Of a stretch of 33,937 nucleotides of DNA, positions 17,411-24,923 are shown one piece after another. The notes under the pieces are model-generated. The model was not told the origin of the DNA and searched no databases. It saw nothing but the letters and a program-made list of their open reading frames with translations. This stretch comes from DAOTVD01 sp034437075. Lineage in GTDB: Bacteria; Chloroflexota; Anaerolineae; Aggregatilineales; J027. Position 1 is the stretch's first letter. Each line of letters opens with the position of its first letter. The stretch lies in contig DAOTVD010000209.1 in assembly GCA_034437075.1 (NCBI GenBank), forward strand, positions 1 to 33,937. The letters are read 5' to 3'. The position numbers were made by a program, and so were the translations under genes.

Positions 17411-18016
17411 ATGAGCCTATCGCCAAATTCTCAAGACCAGAACAATTTGCGCGAGTTTCCTATAAAGCTAAACGGCAAGACTCAGGTGGGGGTTTTGCAT
17501 TTGCCTGCTGTACCACCCGGTATTTTGCTCGTTTTGCACGAGGGCATCGTGCCACCACTCGCGCGCGCTGTGGTTGATCGGCTTGGCCTAGCGCATTTGC
17601 CTCTGGAATCCTCCGGGGCTGTGCCCGCGTCGGCCAGCGAAGAAGTCATCATCGCGATAGATTGGCTGCGCCAGCGCGCCAACACGCGCACACGCCCACT
17701 CATCGTCTACATTCGCGGGTCGGCTATGGCCACGCAGGCTGCTTTGAAAATGGCCCAGGCGCGCGCGAATGACATCGTCGGTTTGATTTTGCACCATCCG
17801 AACATGGACGAAGACCAAGCTGCGTTCAGCGACGTGAATGTGCCCATTTTGATTATTACGCCGCAGGCGGACACCCTGACGGAGCAAATCCCCGCTGAGG
17901 CGCGTGTCGATGTGCTGACCGACAATGGCGCGGAAGACATCAGCGCTACGTTGGCCGATTGGATGAGGCCCTATCTGGAATCGCCCCAAATTCAAGAACC
18001 GGATGATACGCCCTAA
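17411..18016 (+). CDS. Alpha/beta-hydrolase-fold-like protein, active site doubtful
   Basis: The 201-residue product has the strand-helix order of a small alpha/beta hydrolase of the dienelactone-hydrolase type: a first strand pair TQVGVLHLP and GILLVLHEG, a helix with 'AIDWLRQRANTRTRPLIVYI' leading to the expected nucleophile turn RGSAMATQAALKMA, then IVGLILHHP and VPILIITPQAD strands. The canonical G-x-S-x-G elbow is present only as R-G-S-A-M, and a C-terminal catalytic histidine is not evident, so it may be inactive or use another mechanism. A strong ribosome-binding site (TAAGGAGG, about 17394-17401) precedes the ATG. It is the first of three closely spaced plus-strand genes with ChaB and CsbD, suggesting stress-related co-expression. 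Confidence 0.6.
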   Translation: MSLSPNSQDQNNLREFPIKLNGKTQVGVLHLPAVPPGILLVLHEGIVPPLARAVVDRLGLAHLPLESSGAVPASASEEVIIAIDWLRQRANTRTRPLIVYIRGSAMATQAALKMAQARANDIVGLILHHPNMDEDQAAFSDVNVPILIITPQADTLTEQIPAEARVDVLTDNGAEDISATLADWMRPYLESPQIQEPDDTP

Positions 18017-18059
18017 CACGGGGCATCCGGCAGACAATCGTTATATATAAGGATCAACA

Positions 18060-18290
18060 ATGCCCTATAACAAGCGACAAGAATTACCAGACAATGTGCG
18101 AGACAATCTCCCCAAGCATGCCCAAGAGATTTATCAAGCAGCCTTTAACAATGCGTGGGATCAATACGCCGACCCGGAGGATCGGCGTGGGGACGCCAGC
18201 CGCGAAGAAACCGCGCATCGTGTCGCGTGGTCGGCGGTTAAGCAAGAATATGAAAAGGCTGATGGCCAATGGCAGCGCAAATCTGACTAG
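18060..18290 (+). CDS. chaB: ChaB family protein
   Basis: The 76-residue product matches ChaB. It has an N-terminal 'MPYNKRQELPDNVRDNLPKH' segment, AQEIYQAAFNNAWDQY, then the conserved charged turn and AHRVAWSAVKQEYEKADGQW. ChaB was first described as a regulator of the ChaA cation antiporter, but that role is weakly supported. The domain is small and helical, and the family is widespread in stress clusters. AAGGA lies about 8 nt before the ATG, and the gene begins 43 bp after the preceding hydrolase-like gene. No chaA is visible in the window. Confidence 0.88.
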   Translation: MPYNKRQELPDNVRDNLPKHAQEIYQAAFNNAWDQYADPEDRRGDASREETAHRVAWSAVKQEYEKADGQWQRKSD

Positions 18291-18401
18291 ATGGGTCGTC
18301 TGGCCTAGATAACTTGCGACACTTGGCGCATGTCGGCCTGCCATGGCTAGCTTAGGATAAAGACTAGAAACATAAATGGATAGCAGCATGAAGGAGCTAT
18401 A

Positions 18402-18620
18402 ATGACTAACAATAGTGGAACCTGGAACCAGATCAAAGGGAATTGGAAGCAATTCAAGGGTGAAGCCCAGAAGCAATGGGGCAAACTCACGGATGATGAT
18501 ATGGATAAGATTCAAGGCGAACGCGACAAGCTCGTGGGGCGCATCCAGGAACGTTACGGCCAGACACAAGAAGAAGCCGAGCGTCAGGTGGATGAGTGGA
18601 CCCAGCGCAACAACGCCTAG
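18402..18620 (+). CDS. CsbD family stress protein
   Basis: The 72-residue, highly charged protein carries the CsbD/YjbJ pattern: 'W.QIKGNWKQFKGEAQKQWG', KLTDDDMDKIQGERDKLVGR, and IQERYGQTQEEAERQVDEW. CsbD is controlled by the general stress sigma factor in Bacillus, and homologues are among the most stress-induced small proteins in many bacteria; the molecular role is unknown. AGGAG lies 7-8 nt before the ATG. A hairpin that could terminate transcription follows 25 bp after the stop. Confidence 0.92.
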   Translation: MTNNSGTWNQIKGNWKQFKGEAQKQWGKLTDDDMDKIQGERDKLVGRIQERYGQTQEEAERQVDEWTQRNNA

Positions 18621-18644
18621 TTCCTGCTGCATACGCTGACCGTG

Positions 18645-18677
18645 CGAGGCTCCTTTATTTCTCCCGAAGGGGCCTCG
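18645..18677 (+). terminator. Probable terminator after the CsbD gene
   Basis: CGAGGCTCCT (18645-18654) pairs with AGGGGCCTCG (18668-18677) with one T-G pair and a 13-nt loop. The tract after the stem (TGTTGTTGATG) is only partly T-rich. Confidence 0.55.
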
Positions 18678-18698
18678 TGTTGTTGATGCCACAACAGT

Positions 18699-18879
18699 AT
18701 AGGCTTTTCCAGAAAAATAATTACCCCTCCCCAGCCCCTCTCCGAATTCAGGGAGGGGCTATTATGCGCACGAGTAAGTTCTCCCCCCGAATTCGGGGGG
18801 AGCTAGAGGGGGGTAAAATCAAGCCGGTATTCTTTTCGACAAAAGCAAGCGGCATAGTTAAATACTTGGAAAAGCCATA
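18699..18879 (+). mobile_element. MITE-like element, copy 2
   Basis: A 175-bp element (18702-18876) has 9-bp inverted termini GGCTTTTCC/GGAAAAGCC and a 3-bp ATA duplication on each side (18699-18701, 18877-18879). It is nearly identical to copy 3 over its full length, with only about two differences by eye, which suggests recent movement. Internal EcoRI-like palindromes (CCCCGAATTCGGGG type) form hairpins. The short reading frame across it is an accident of the repeat. Confidence 0.85.
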
Positions 18880-19234
18880 AATAAAAAAATAGCCAGCCGG
18901 CGGCGCTCGCCACAGACTGACCCAGGGTGAGATAGATAAGGTTTGGTGATACCTTTAATCCAGCCTCCCCCCCATTACCTCTATATGCCTACTGTACATG
19001 ATGATACAACCCGACTCTTAGCTTTACAGTGGCCACATGGCCACTTGTGCGTAGCCAAGGGGTGGACATGGGTTTTGTGCGTATTTTCCGGTAGCTAAAT
19101 CCAGGCGTTCTGCGGGTTTCCCGTAGCCCCTCCGGAATTGCCATAGCGAGGATACAAGGGTTAACGGATCGTTAGGTAAAAATGAAAAATTTATGATGGA
19201 TTCATCATAAATTGATTCATAAGGAGTCCTAACG
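18880..19234 (+). promoter_or_regulatory. Long non-coding leader before the sortase gene, with two inverted repeats
   Basis: This 355-bp stretch has no credible gene. It holds an inverted repeat AGTGGCCA-CA-TGGCCACT (19028-19045). A second, perfect 10-bp inverted repeat ATTTATGATG-GATT-CATCATAAAT (19189-19212) sits just before the ribosome-binding site AAGGAG (about 19221-19226). GATTCAT is repeated on both sides of the second arm. The second repeat is placed to act as an operator or as an RNA hairpin limiting translation. No known riboswitch consensus was recognised with confidence. Confidence 0.4.
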
Positions 19235-19741
19235 ATGCGCCATAAATTTCTCGTCACCATACTTGTACTAGCCGCTCTCGCGATCAGTTTTTCGGCGACA
19301 CAAACCACCCTCGCGGATGAACCTGTCGCGACAACCGTGCATATCCCTACTCTGGATTTCACCGCGCCGATTCATTATGTACCAATTGGCAATGTCAACG
19401 GACGCGCGCAATGGATGTTTGGGCCTTGGGAACGGGGCGTTGGGTTCTTCCAGGGCACCGCGCCCTTCGGCCAAGGTAACGCCATGATCGGCGCTCACTC
19501 GACCATGCCCGATGGCAGTGTCGGCCCGTTTTACCGCTTGAACAGCCTTCAACCCGGCGATCAGGTCATTATCACACAGAACGACCATCAGCAAGTTTAT
19601 GTCGTTACCCAGCGTATGGACGTCCCGGTGAATGACATCAGTGTCGCGCAGCAAGGCTACGGCGTGCGCCTGACGATTGTCACGTGCACCGTGGGCAACA
19701 GTGGGTTGCGCACCGTCGTCGTTGCGGAGCCTGTGCAATAG
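19235..19741 (+). CDS. Class F-like sortase domain protein
   Basis: The 168-residue product starts with a signal peptide or membrane anchor (about 1-27, LVTILVLAALAISFSAT). A sortase fold follows: an HIPTLDFTAPIHYVPI strand region and the conserved 'AMIGAHSTMPDG' with His88. Next comes LQPGDQVIIT, then TIVTCTVG with the nucleophile Cys151 and Arg159 shortly after. The complete His-Cys-Arg set implies an active transpeptidase that would join proteins to a cell-surface polymer outside the membrane. The compact size and motifs are closest to class E/F sortases. No LPXTG-type substrate is encoded next to it. AAGGAG lies 8 nt before the ATG. The stop is 28 bp from the convergent regulator gene. 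Confidence 0.8.
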   Translation: MRHKFLVTILVLAALAISFSATQTTLADEPVATTVHIPTLDFTAPIHYVPIGNVNGRAQWMFGPWERGVGFFQGTAPFGQGNAMIGAHSTMPDGSVGPFYRLNSLQPGDQVIITQNDHQQVYVVTQRMDVPVNDISVAQQGYGVRLTIVTCTVGNSGLRTVVVAEPVQ

Positions 19742-19769
19742 CTCGGAGCCACTCAGACGCGGCCCCGCC

Positions 19770-21500
19770 TCATTCTTGCAGGGGGATAAGCCCGCGTTGG
19801 ATCGCATAGCGTACTAGGTCAACCTGCGTTTGCAAGCCCAGCTTACGCATCAGGTTGGCGCGGTGCGTTTCAGACGTCCTAGGGCTGATTGATAGCTTTT
19901 CCGCAATCTGGCTATTTTTGTACCCTTCCGCTAACAATTGCAACACTTCGCGTTCGCGCTCGGTCAGTGTTTGGTAGCCATCTAACGCGCGATTTTCGAC
20001 CAGATGCTCCTCAAGATAAGCTTGTAGGGCGCGTTTGGAGAGCACATGGCTTAGGTGCTGCTCGCCTTGTGCGACATGCGCGAGCGCGGTCACAATTTCT
20101 TCCCGCGTTGCTTGCTTGAGCATATATCCCAACACCCCTGCGCGCAGGGCTTCCAGCACGTAAGCTTGTTCGATTTGAGTAGAGAGCATCAAAATGCGCG
20201 GCGGATTTGGCAAAGACATCACTTGGCGGGCGATGTGTACCCCCCCTAAGCCGGGCATCATTAGGTCTAAGATGAGTATATCGGGCGTCTGTTCGCGGAC
20301 TATCTCTGGCACGGTGGCGCCCTGTTCTGTGGCGCCGATGACCTTATAGCCGCCTTCAGTTTTCATAATGTGTTGCAACCCTTCGCGGACAATGGCCGAC
20401 CCATCCGCGATGATGACGGTGAAAGGCGCTTCGGCGTTAGGGGCGGGGGCCTTAAGCGGGGGCGCGGGCATTTGGGGCTGAACGGTGGGCAAAGTGACCC
20501 GCGCGGCGGGTTGCGCCACCGAGGATAGCGGCATGTCGCAGACCAGCGCGATTTTTTCATCCAAAAGCAGCGAGAGACGGCCACTTAAGCTGAGCAATCG
20601 TTCTTCGAGTTCGTCTATCAGAATTTGTACGTTGTTTGTGGGGTGGATGGGCTGAGCGATTTCGGCATGGGCAGTCGTGTGCAGCGTATCCTCCGCACGC
20701 CAGATGTGAATTTGGATGTTGGTTGCGTAGGGTCGGCTGATTTCGAAGAAGCGTTGTAGCACGCGATAGAGCCCCAAGGCTGGCCCAGCATCCGAGATGC
20801 TGCCTAGGCCATTATGTTCGAAATGCACCGGGATACCGCTCTCTACCTGGAATTGATCAAGCTGCCACAACAGGGTCGGTAAGAGGCCGAGTTGGTCGAG
20901 CATGGTGGGGTAGAGCCCGTGAATCAGATTTTGGGTGTTGTCGAGCAGGCTATCCAGCACGCTTTCGAAGGTGGCGACGGGCAATTGTTGGCGGGTGCGC
21001 AGCGATAGACGCAAGGCGGCCAGGGTTTGCCGCACGGATTGTTCCAGGTCGAACGCCAGGCGGTAGCGTTCGTCTTCTAAGACTTGAATAGCGCGTTGGG
21101 CCACAGTTTTGGCGCGCAATAGCTCGGCGCGGCGATGTATTTCTAGCCGGGTGGCGATAGCCTCAAACAGTTGATCGTGGGTGAAGGGCTTGATGAGGTA
21201 ATCGTCCGCGCCGCGCCGCATTCCTTCGCGTTGGTCGTCATAATCGGATTTAGCCGTCAGGAAGATGAACGGAATCTGGCTGGTGCGCGAGTCGGCGCGT
21301 AGGGCGGTCAGGGTTCCGTAGCCATCCAGGCCAGGCATGGTGATGTCGCAGATAATGAGATCGGGCAGGGTGTCGCGGGCCAGTTGCACCCCTTCGAGCC
21401 CCTGCGCGGCTTCGGTCACCTCCACACCTTCTAGGCGCAGCGCTTCGGCGATCTCCATGCGGATGTGGTCTTCGTCATCAATAACCAATAATCGGGTCAT
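19770..21500 (-). CDS. REC - degenerate kinase core - REC - LuxR-type HTH regulator
   Basis: The 576-residue protein has a receiver domain (1-120; acidic pocket IDDED, phosphoacceptor Asp52, Lys104). A region aligned with HisKA_3/HATPase follows (about 135-320), then a Pro/Ala-rich linker, a second receiver (about 360-478; Asp412 in LILDLMMPG) and a NarL/LuxR helix-turn-helix (about 508-572; LTEREREVLQLLAEG, SISPRTSETHRANLMRKLGL). The paralogue at 24924-26675 has ELHSQ at the kinase histidine, where this protein has DLEQS (Glu153). The ATP-binding N and G boxes are also missing. It is therefore unlikely to autophosphorylate and is probably phosphorylated by another kinase or works as a scaffold. 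'LYPTMLDQLGLLP' is preserved from the kinase ancestor. Confidence 0.9.
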   Translation of the reverse strand: MTRLLVIDDEDHIRMEIAEALRLEGVEVTEAAQGLEGVQLARDTLPDLIICDITMPGLDGYGTLTALRADSRTSQIPFIFLTAKSDYDDQREGMRRGADDYLIKPFTHDQLFEAIATRLEIHRRAELLRAKTVAQRAIQVLEDERYRLAFDLEQSVRQTLAALRLSLRTRQQLPVATFESVLDSLLDNTQNLIHGLYPTMLDQLGLLPTLLWQLDQFQVESGIPVHFEHNGLGSISDAGPALGLYRVLQRFFEISRPYATNIQIHIWRAEDTLHTTAHAEIAQPIHPTNNVQILIDELEERLLSLSGRLSLLLDEKIALVCDMPLSSVAQPAARVTLPTVQPQMPAPPLKAPAPNAEAPFTVIIADGSAIVREGLQHIMKTEGGYKVIGATEQGATVPEIVREQTPDILILDLMMPGLGGVHIARQVMSLPNPPRILMLSTQIEQAYVLEALRAGVLGYMLKQATREEIVTALAHVAQGEQHLSHVLSKRALQAYLEEHLVENRALDGYQTLTEREREVLQLLAEGYKNSQIAEKLSISPRTSETHRANLMRKLGLQTQVDLVRYAIQRGLIPLQE

Positions 21501-21676
21501 GGGGTTGGTTTCTGTCGTGTTTGGCGTTTAGGCTGCGGATTGTGGCATGCTCGCCTCGCCAGGGCAAGCCCAGGGCATTAGCGCGCTATATAAGTATTGT
21601 TAGGGAATTCATGAACCAAGTTTTGCCTAAAGAATGCCGGGCAGATTGTTGCTGCTGGTCATGATGTCCCTGGTGT

Positions 21677-21857
21677 TTAGGCTTTTCCAGAAAAATAATT
21701 ACCCCTCCCCAGCCCCTCCCCGAATTCAGGGAGGGGCTATTATGCGCACGAGTAAGTTCTCCCCCCGAATTCGGGGGGAGCTAGAGGGGGGTAAAATCAA
21801 GCCGGTATCCTTTTCGACAAAAGCAAGCGGCATAGTTAAATACTTGGAAAAGCCTTA
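21677..21857 (+). mobile_element. MITE-like element, copy 3
   Basis: A 175-bp element (21680-21854) has the same 9-bp inverted termini as copies 1 and 2, flanked by TTA on each side (21677-21679, 21855-21857). It is nearly identical to copy 2. It sits in a non-coding patch upstream of hypF, 22 bp before another inverted-repeat element. Confidence 0.85.
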
Positions 21858-21878
21858 GTGAAGTGTGTAACTACTCAG

Positions 21879-22013
21879 CCCTCACCCCAACCCCTCTCCC
21901 AAACGGGCTTTCAGCCCTGCGAGAGGGGCAAAAAGTGTCGGTTTCGGGTCGTTTTCCCCCTCTACCAGCCGCAAAGCGGCGTTTGGGAGAGGGGGATTAA
22001 GGGGGTGAGGGGG
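21879..22013. repeat. REP-like inverted-repeat element
   Basis: The left arm begins CCCTCACCCCAACCCC and continues CTCTCCCAAACG (to about 21905). It is the inverted partner of the right arm CGTTTGGGAGAGGGGG...GGGGGTGAGGG (21980-22011). Two smaller hairpins lie inside (around GGGCTTTCAGCCC and GCCGCAAAGCGGC). Similar 'ccctcaccccaacccctctccc' repeats are common in many bacterial genomes as non-coding mobile or REP-like units. No target duplication was evident. Confidence 0.6.
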
Positions 22014-22137
22014 AAGAATTGGCATAGCCTGAGCAGTTACCTTTAGCATAGCATGGCGGAGCCGTTTAGGTATATTTTGCGGGTTGGTGTATGTCATCCC
22101 GTTGAAAGACGGTTGCTTTTGGGTTATAACCACCGCT

Positions 22138-22247
22138 CATGAGTTCATCAAAACGGAAATGTTGATCGTGCATGGCGGAAGGGCTGAGCGCTAATGGGAA
22201 TTACTACAGCCATGAGTTCATCAAAACGGAAATGTTGATCGTGCATG
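22138..22247 (+). repeat. 37-bp direct repeat (two copies) overlapping the hypF start
   Basis: Two identical 37-bp units, 22138-22174 and 22211-22247, start CATGAGTTCATCAAAACGG and end ATCGTGCATG; their starts are 73 bp apart. Within each, ATCAA and TTGAT form a short inverted pair. The last ATG of the second unit is the hypF start codon, and no ribosome-binding site is seen there. An in-frame 26-codon open frame runs from the ATG at the end of unit 1 (22172) to a TGA at 22250-22252 that overlaps the hypF start (ATGAGTGA). It could be a coupled leader peptide, but there is no other support. Duplication of the gene's 5' end is the simplest explanation. Confidence 0.65.
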
Positions 22248-24515
22248 AGTGACGCGCGGCGCATCGAAATTACGGGTGTGGTGCAGGGGGTTGGCTTTCG
22301 CCCCTGGGTCTATCGCATGGCCATGACGCATGATCTGCGCGGATGGGTGCGCAATACCTCGGCGGGTGTCACCATCCACGCGGAAGGCCCATCCGCTGCC
22401 CTAGCAGCGTTTATGGCGGATTTGCGCGCCGCGCCCCCGCCTCAGGCCCACATCCACACTTTCGACGCGCATGTGGTCGCGCCTGAGGGGGCGACCACAT
22501 TTGAGATTTTGCATAGCACGCCCATCCCCGGCGCCATGCAGCCCATTTCGCCCGATCTCGCGCTGTGTGATGATTGCCGCCGCGAACTCTACGACCCCGC
22601 CGACCGACGCTATCGCTATCCGTTTATCAATTGCACGCAATGCGGCCCGCGCTTTACCATCATTCAAGATATCCCTTACGACCGTCCGCAGACGACCATG
22701 GCAGCCTTTGACATGTGCGCGGCCTGCGCCGCCGAATATCAAGCCCCGTTGGATCGGCGTTTTCATGCGCAGCCCGTCGCGTGCCCGGTCTGTGGCCCGC
22801 AAATCTGGCTAGAGGCGGGTGGCGCATCCTTGGCCGGGGAAGCTGCGCTCGCGGCGGCGGCGGAACGTTTACGCGCGGGGGCAATTTTGGCGGTTCGCGG
22901 ATTGGGGGGCTTTCACCTGGCTTGCGATGCGACATCCGCCGAAGCGGTCGCGCGGTTGCGGGCGCGCAAGGCCCGCCCGGCCAAGCCCTTCGCGGTGATG
23001 GTGCGCGACCTCGCCACCGCGCAGCGCTTTTGTCATCTAAATGAAGTTGAAATGTCTTTGTTACGCAGCCCCGCTAGCCCGATTGTGCTCTTGGCCCGCC
23101 GCGCGGATGGCGAGCCCTTGCCGGAGGCCGTCGCGCCGGGGCAAACAACGCTGGGCGTCATGTTGCCCTATACGCCGCTGCATGATCTCTTGCTGGACGC
23201 TCTGGCGTGTCCGTTGGTTATGACGAGTGGTAATCGCGTAAGCGAGCCCATCGAAACCGAAAACGATGGCGCGCGCGCCGCGCTGGGGGCTATCGCGGAT
23301 GCGTTTTTGCTGCACGACCGACCCATCCATATCCGCACCGATGATTCCGTGATGCGCGTGTTTCAGGGCGCAGAATTGCCCCTGCGCCGTTCACGAGGAT
23401 ACGCACCCTATCCGCTGGATTTGCCCATGGAATTGCCTCCCCTGTTGGCTGTGGGGGCGGAGATGAAAAATACATTTTGCCTGGCCCGCGCGCGCTACGC
23501 CTTCATGAGTCATCATATTGGCGACCTGGAAAGCTACGCGGCGCGGGCATCTTTTGCGGCGGGTGTGGCGCATTTCGAACGCCTATTTCGGGTTGTGCCC
23601 ACCGTGCTGGCCCACGATTTGCATCCAGACTATGCTGCTACGCGCTACGCCACAGACCGCGCCGCGCGGGATGATCTGCCGCTGGTGGGCGTGCAACATC
23701 ATCACGCGCATATCGCCGCTTGCCTGGCCGAGCATGGCCATAGCGGAGCGCGGCCCGTGTTGGGCGTGTGTTTCGATGGTACGGGGTACGGGACAGACGG
23801 CACCATCTGGGGCGGGGAATTTCTGCTGGCCGATTATGCCGACTTTCAACGGTTGGCGCACTTGAAGCCCCTCCCCTTGCCCGGCGGCGATGCTGCCGTG
23901 CGGCGTCCGTATCGTATCGCGGCGGCCTATTGCCTGGCCTGCGGGTTGGATGTCCCGGAGGAATTGCCCTTGTCACCTCAAGAAGCCGCGATTCTTGCCC
24001 AACAGCTTGCGCGGGGGGTGAATACGCCGCTGACATCCAGTATGGGGCGTTTGTTTGATGCTGTCTCGGCCCTGCTGGGCGTGTGCACCGCCACCAGCTA
24101 CGAAGGCCAGGCCGCGATTTTGCTCGAAGCACGGGCCGATCCGCAGGCCGAAGGCGCTTATGCCTTTAAATCTACCGCCCAGGGGTACGATCCCGCGCCA
24201 GTATTGGCGGGTCTACTGGCGGATTTGCGCGTGGGGGTGCCCGTGCCGACCCTGGCGGGCCGCTTTCATAACAGTGTGGCGCGCCTTATCGTGACCGTTT
24301 GCGCAGACTTGGCGCGCGCAGCGGGCGTGCAAGAAGTCGCGCTGAGTGGGGGCGTGTTCCAGAATGTGACGCTTTTGGCCAAAACGCTTCCGCTATTGGA
24401 GCAAGCCGGGCTAACGGCCCTCGTCCATCGGCGCGTACCGCCGAATGATGGTGGGCTGGCCCTGGGGCAGGCGATGATCGCGGGGTGGCGCTGGCGGGTC
24501 AACACACGGGCATAA
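22245..24515 (+). CDS. hypF: Carbamoyltransferase HypF
   Basis: HypF converts carbamoyl phosphate and ATP to a carbamoyl group that HypE turns into the cyanide ligand of [NiFe]-hydrogenase. The 756 residues show the full domain order. An N-terminal acylphosphatase domain (5-92, GVVQGVGFRPWVYR) is followed by two zinc fingers with Cys108/111/130/133 and Cys158/161/180/183 (CDDCRRELYDP, CGPRFTI, CPVCGPQIWL). A YrdC-like domain (about 195-385, RGLGGFHLACDAT, KPFAVMVRDL) and a Kae1-like domain (about 400-756, VGVQHHHAHIAACLAEHG, SGGVFQN) complete it. Length is normal and nothing is missing. No hydrogenase or other hyp gene is in the window. The start codon lies inside the 37-bp direct repeat; upstream is a repeat-rich patch. 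Confidence 0.97.
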   Translation: MSDARRIEITGVVQGVGFRPWVYRMAMTHDLRGWVRNTSAGVTIHAEGPSAALAAFMADLRAAPPPQAHIHTFDAHVVAPEGATTFEILHSTPIPGAMQPISPDLALCDDCRRELYDPADRRYRYPFINCTQCGPRFTIIQDIPYDRPQTTMAAFDMCAACAAEYQAPLDRRFHAQPVACPVCGPQIWLEAGGASLAGEAALAAAAERLRAGAILAVRGLGGFHLACDATSAEAVARLRARKARPAKPFAVMVRDLATAQRFCHLNEVEMSLLRSPASPIVLLARRADGEPLPEAVAPGQTTLGVMLPYTPLHDLLLDALACPLVMTSGNRVSEPIETENDGARAALGAIADAFLLHDRPIHIRTDDSVMRVFQGAELPLRRSRGYAPYPLDLPMELPPLLAVGAEMKNTFCLARARYAFMSHHIGDLESYAARASFAAGVAHFERLFRVVPTVLAHDLHPDYAATRYATDRAARDDLPLVGVQHHHAHIAACLAEHGHSGARPVLGVCFDGTGYGTDGTIWGGEFLLADYADFQRLAHLKPLPLPGGDAAVRRPYRIAAAYCLACGLDVPEELPLSPQEAAILAQQLARGVNTPLTSSMGRLFDAVSALLGVCTATSYEGQAAILLEARADPQAEGAYAFKSTAQGYDPAPVLAGLLADLRVGVPVPTLAGRFHNSVARLIVTVCADLARAAGVQEVALSGGVFQNVTLLAKTLPLLEQAGLTALVHRRVPPNDGGLALGQAMIAGWRWRVNTRA

Positions 24516-24634
24516 ATAGGGTCTAATGCCCCCTTTTTTATGCTATTCGCGCACGTTGTCTCTTTTGTGGGGGGGGTATCTATTCGCCTATCCGTGCACG
24601 ATAAGCTAATGGAGAACGCAAAACAAATCCGTAT

Positions 24635-24662
24635 AAAACCGAGGGCTTAAGCCCTCGGTTTT
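24635..24662. terminator. Bidirectional terminator-like perfect palindrome
   Basis: A perfect 28-bp palindrome is centred on CTTAAG with flanking ACCGAGGG/CCCTCGGT arms. A-runs on one side and T-runs on the other make it terminator-like on both strands. It lies 120 bp after hypF. The rest of the 408-bp gap between hypF and the next gene start (24516-24923) holds a T-run after CCCCC near 24530 and no recognisable gene. Confidence 0.8.
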
Positions 24663-24876
24663 GGCAGAAAAAACATTTGTGTTTGTTTTGAACTGTCCAT
24701 AACAAGGGGCTTTTAACGATTTCGTACCCCCTTGAGTCGTCGCCCCTACAGTGATTAACCTGACGTGACATATATCCAAAGGCCCAAAATCTCTATCGGG
24801 GGCCCAATTTGATGCAATCGCCCTGGCACGATTGCACAACTTTCTTGAATAAAGTATAAATTATGGAGCGTTGGAA

Positions 24877-24885
24877 TGTTATACT
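24877..24885 (+). promoter_or_regulatory. Extended -10 promoter element before the hybrid regulator
   Basis: TGTTATACT is an extended -10 box (TGnTATACT) at 24877-24885. No good -35 is seen at the right spacing, as is usual for extended -10 promoters. Transcription would start near 24892, about 30 nt before the gene. Confidence 0.4.
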
Positions 24886-24923
24886 CCACGTTCGATATGC
24901 TTACGTAATGGGCTTTGTGGAAG

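Noticed and set aside
18596..18880. Open frame ending in the same residues as another at 21634-21858
   Set aside because: The shared part is the translated MITE; there is no protein family or ribosome-binding site.
19040..19185. Possible c-di-AMP riboswitch (AGCTAAATCCAGGCG resembles one conserved block)
   Set aside because: The other conserved blocks of that riboswitch are absent, so the resemblance was judged to be chance.
22138..22247. Two-copy direct repeat as a CRISPR array
   Set aside because: Only two repeats, one spacer, no cas genes, and the second repeat contains a start codon.
24516..24620. T-run after CCCCC near 24530 as the main hypF terminator
   Set aside because: The stem before it is only about three base pairs; the perfect palindrome at 24635-24662 is a much better candidate.
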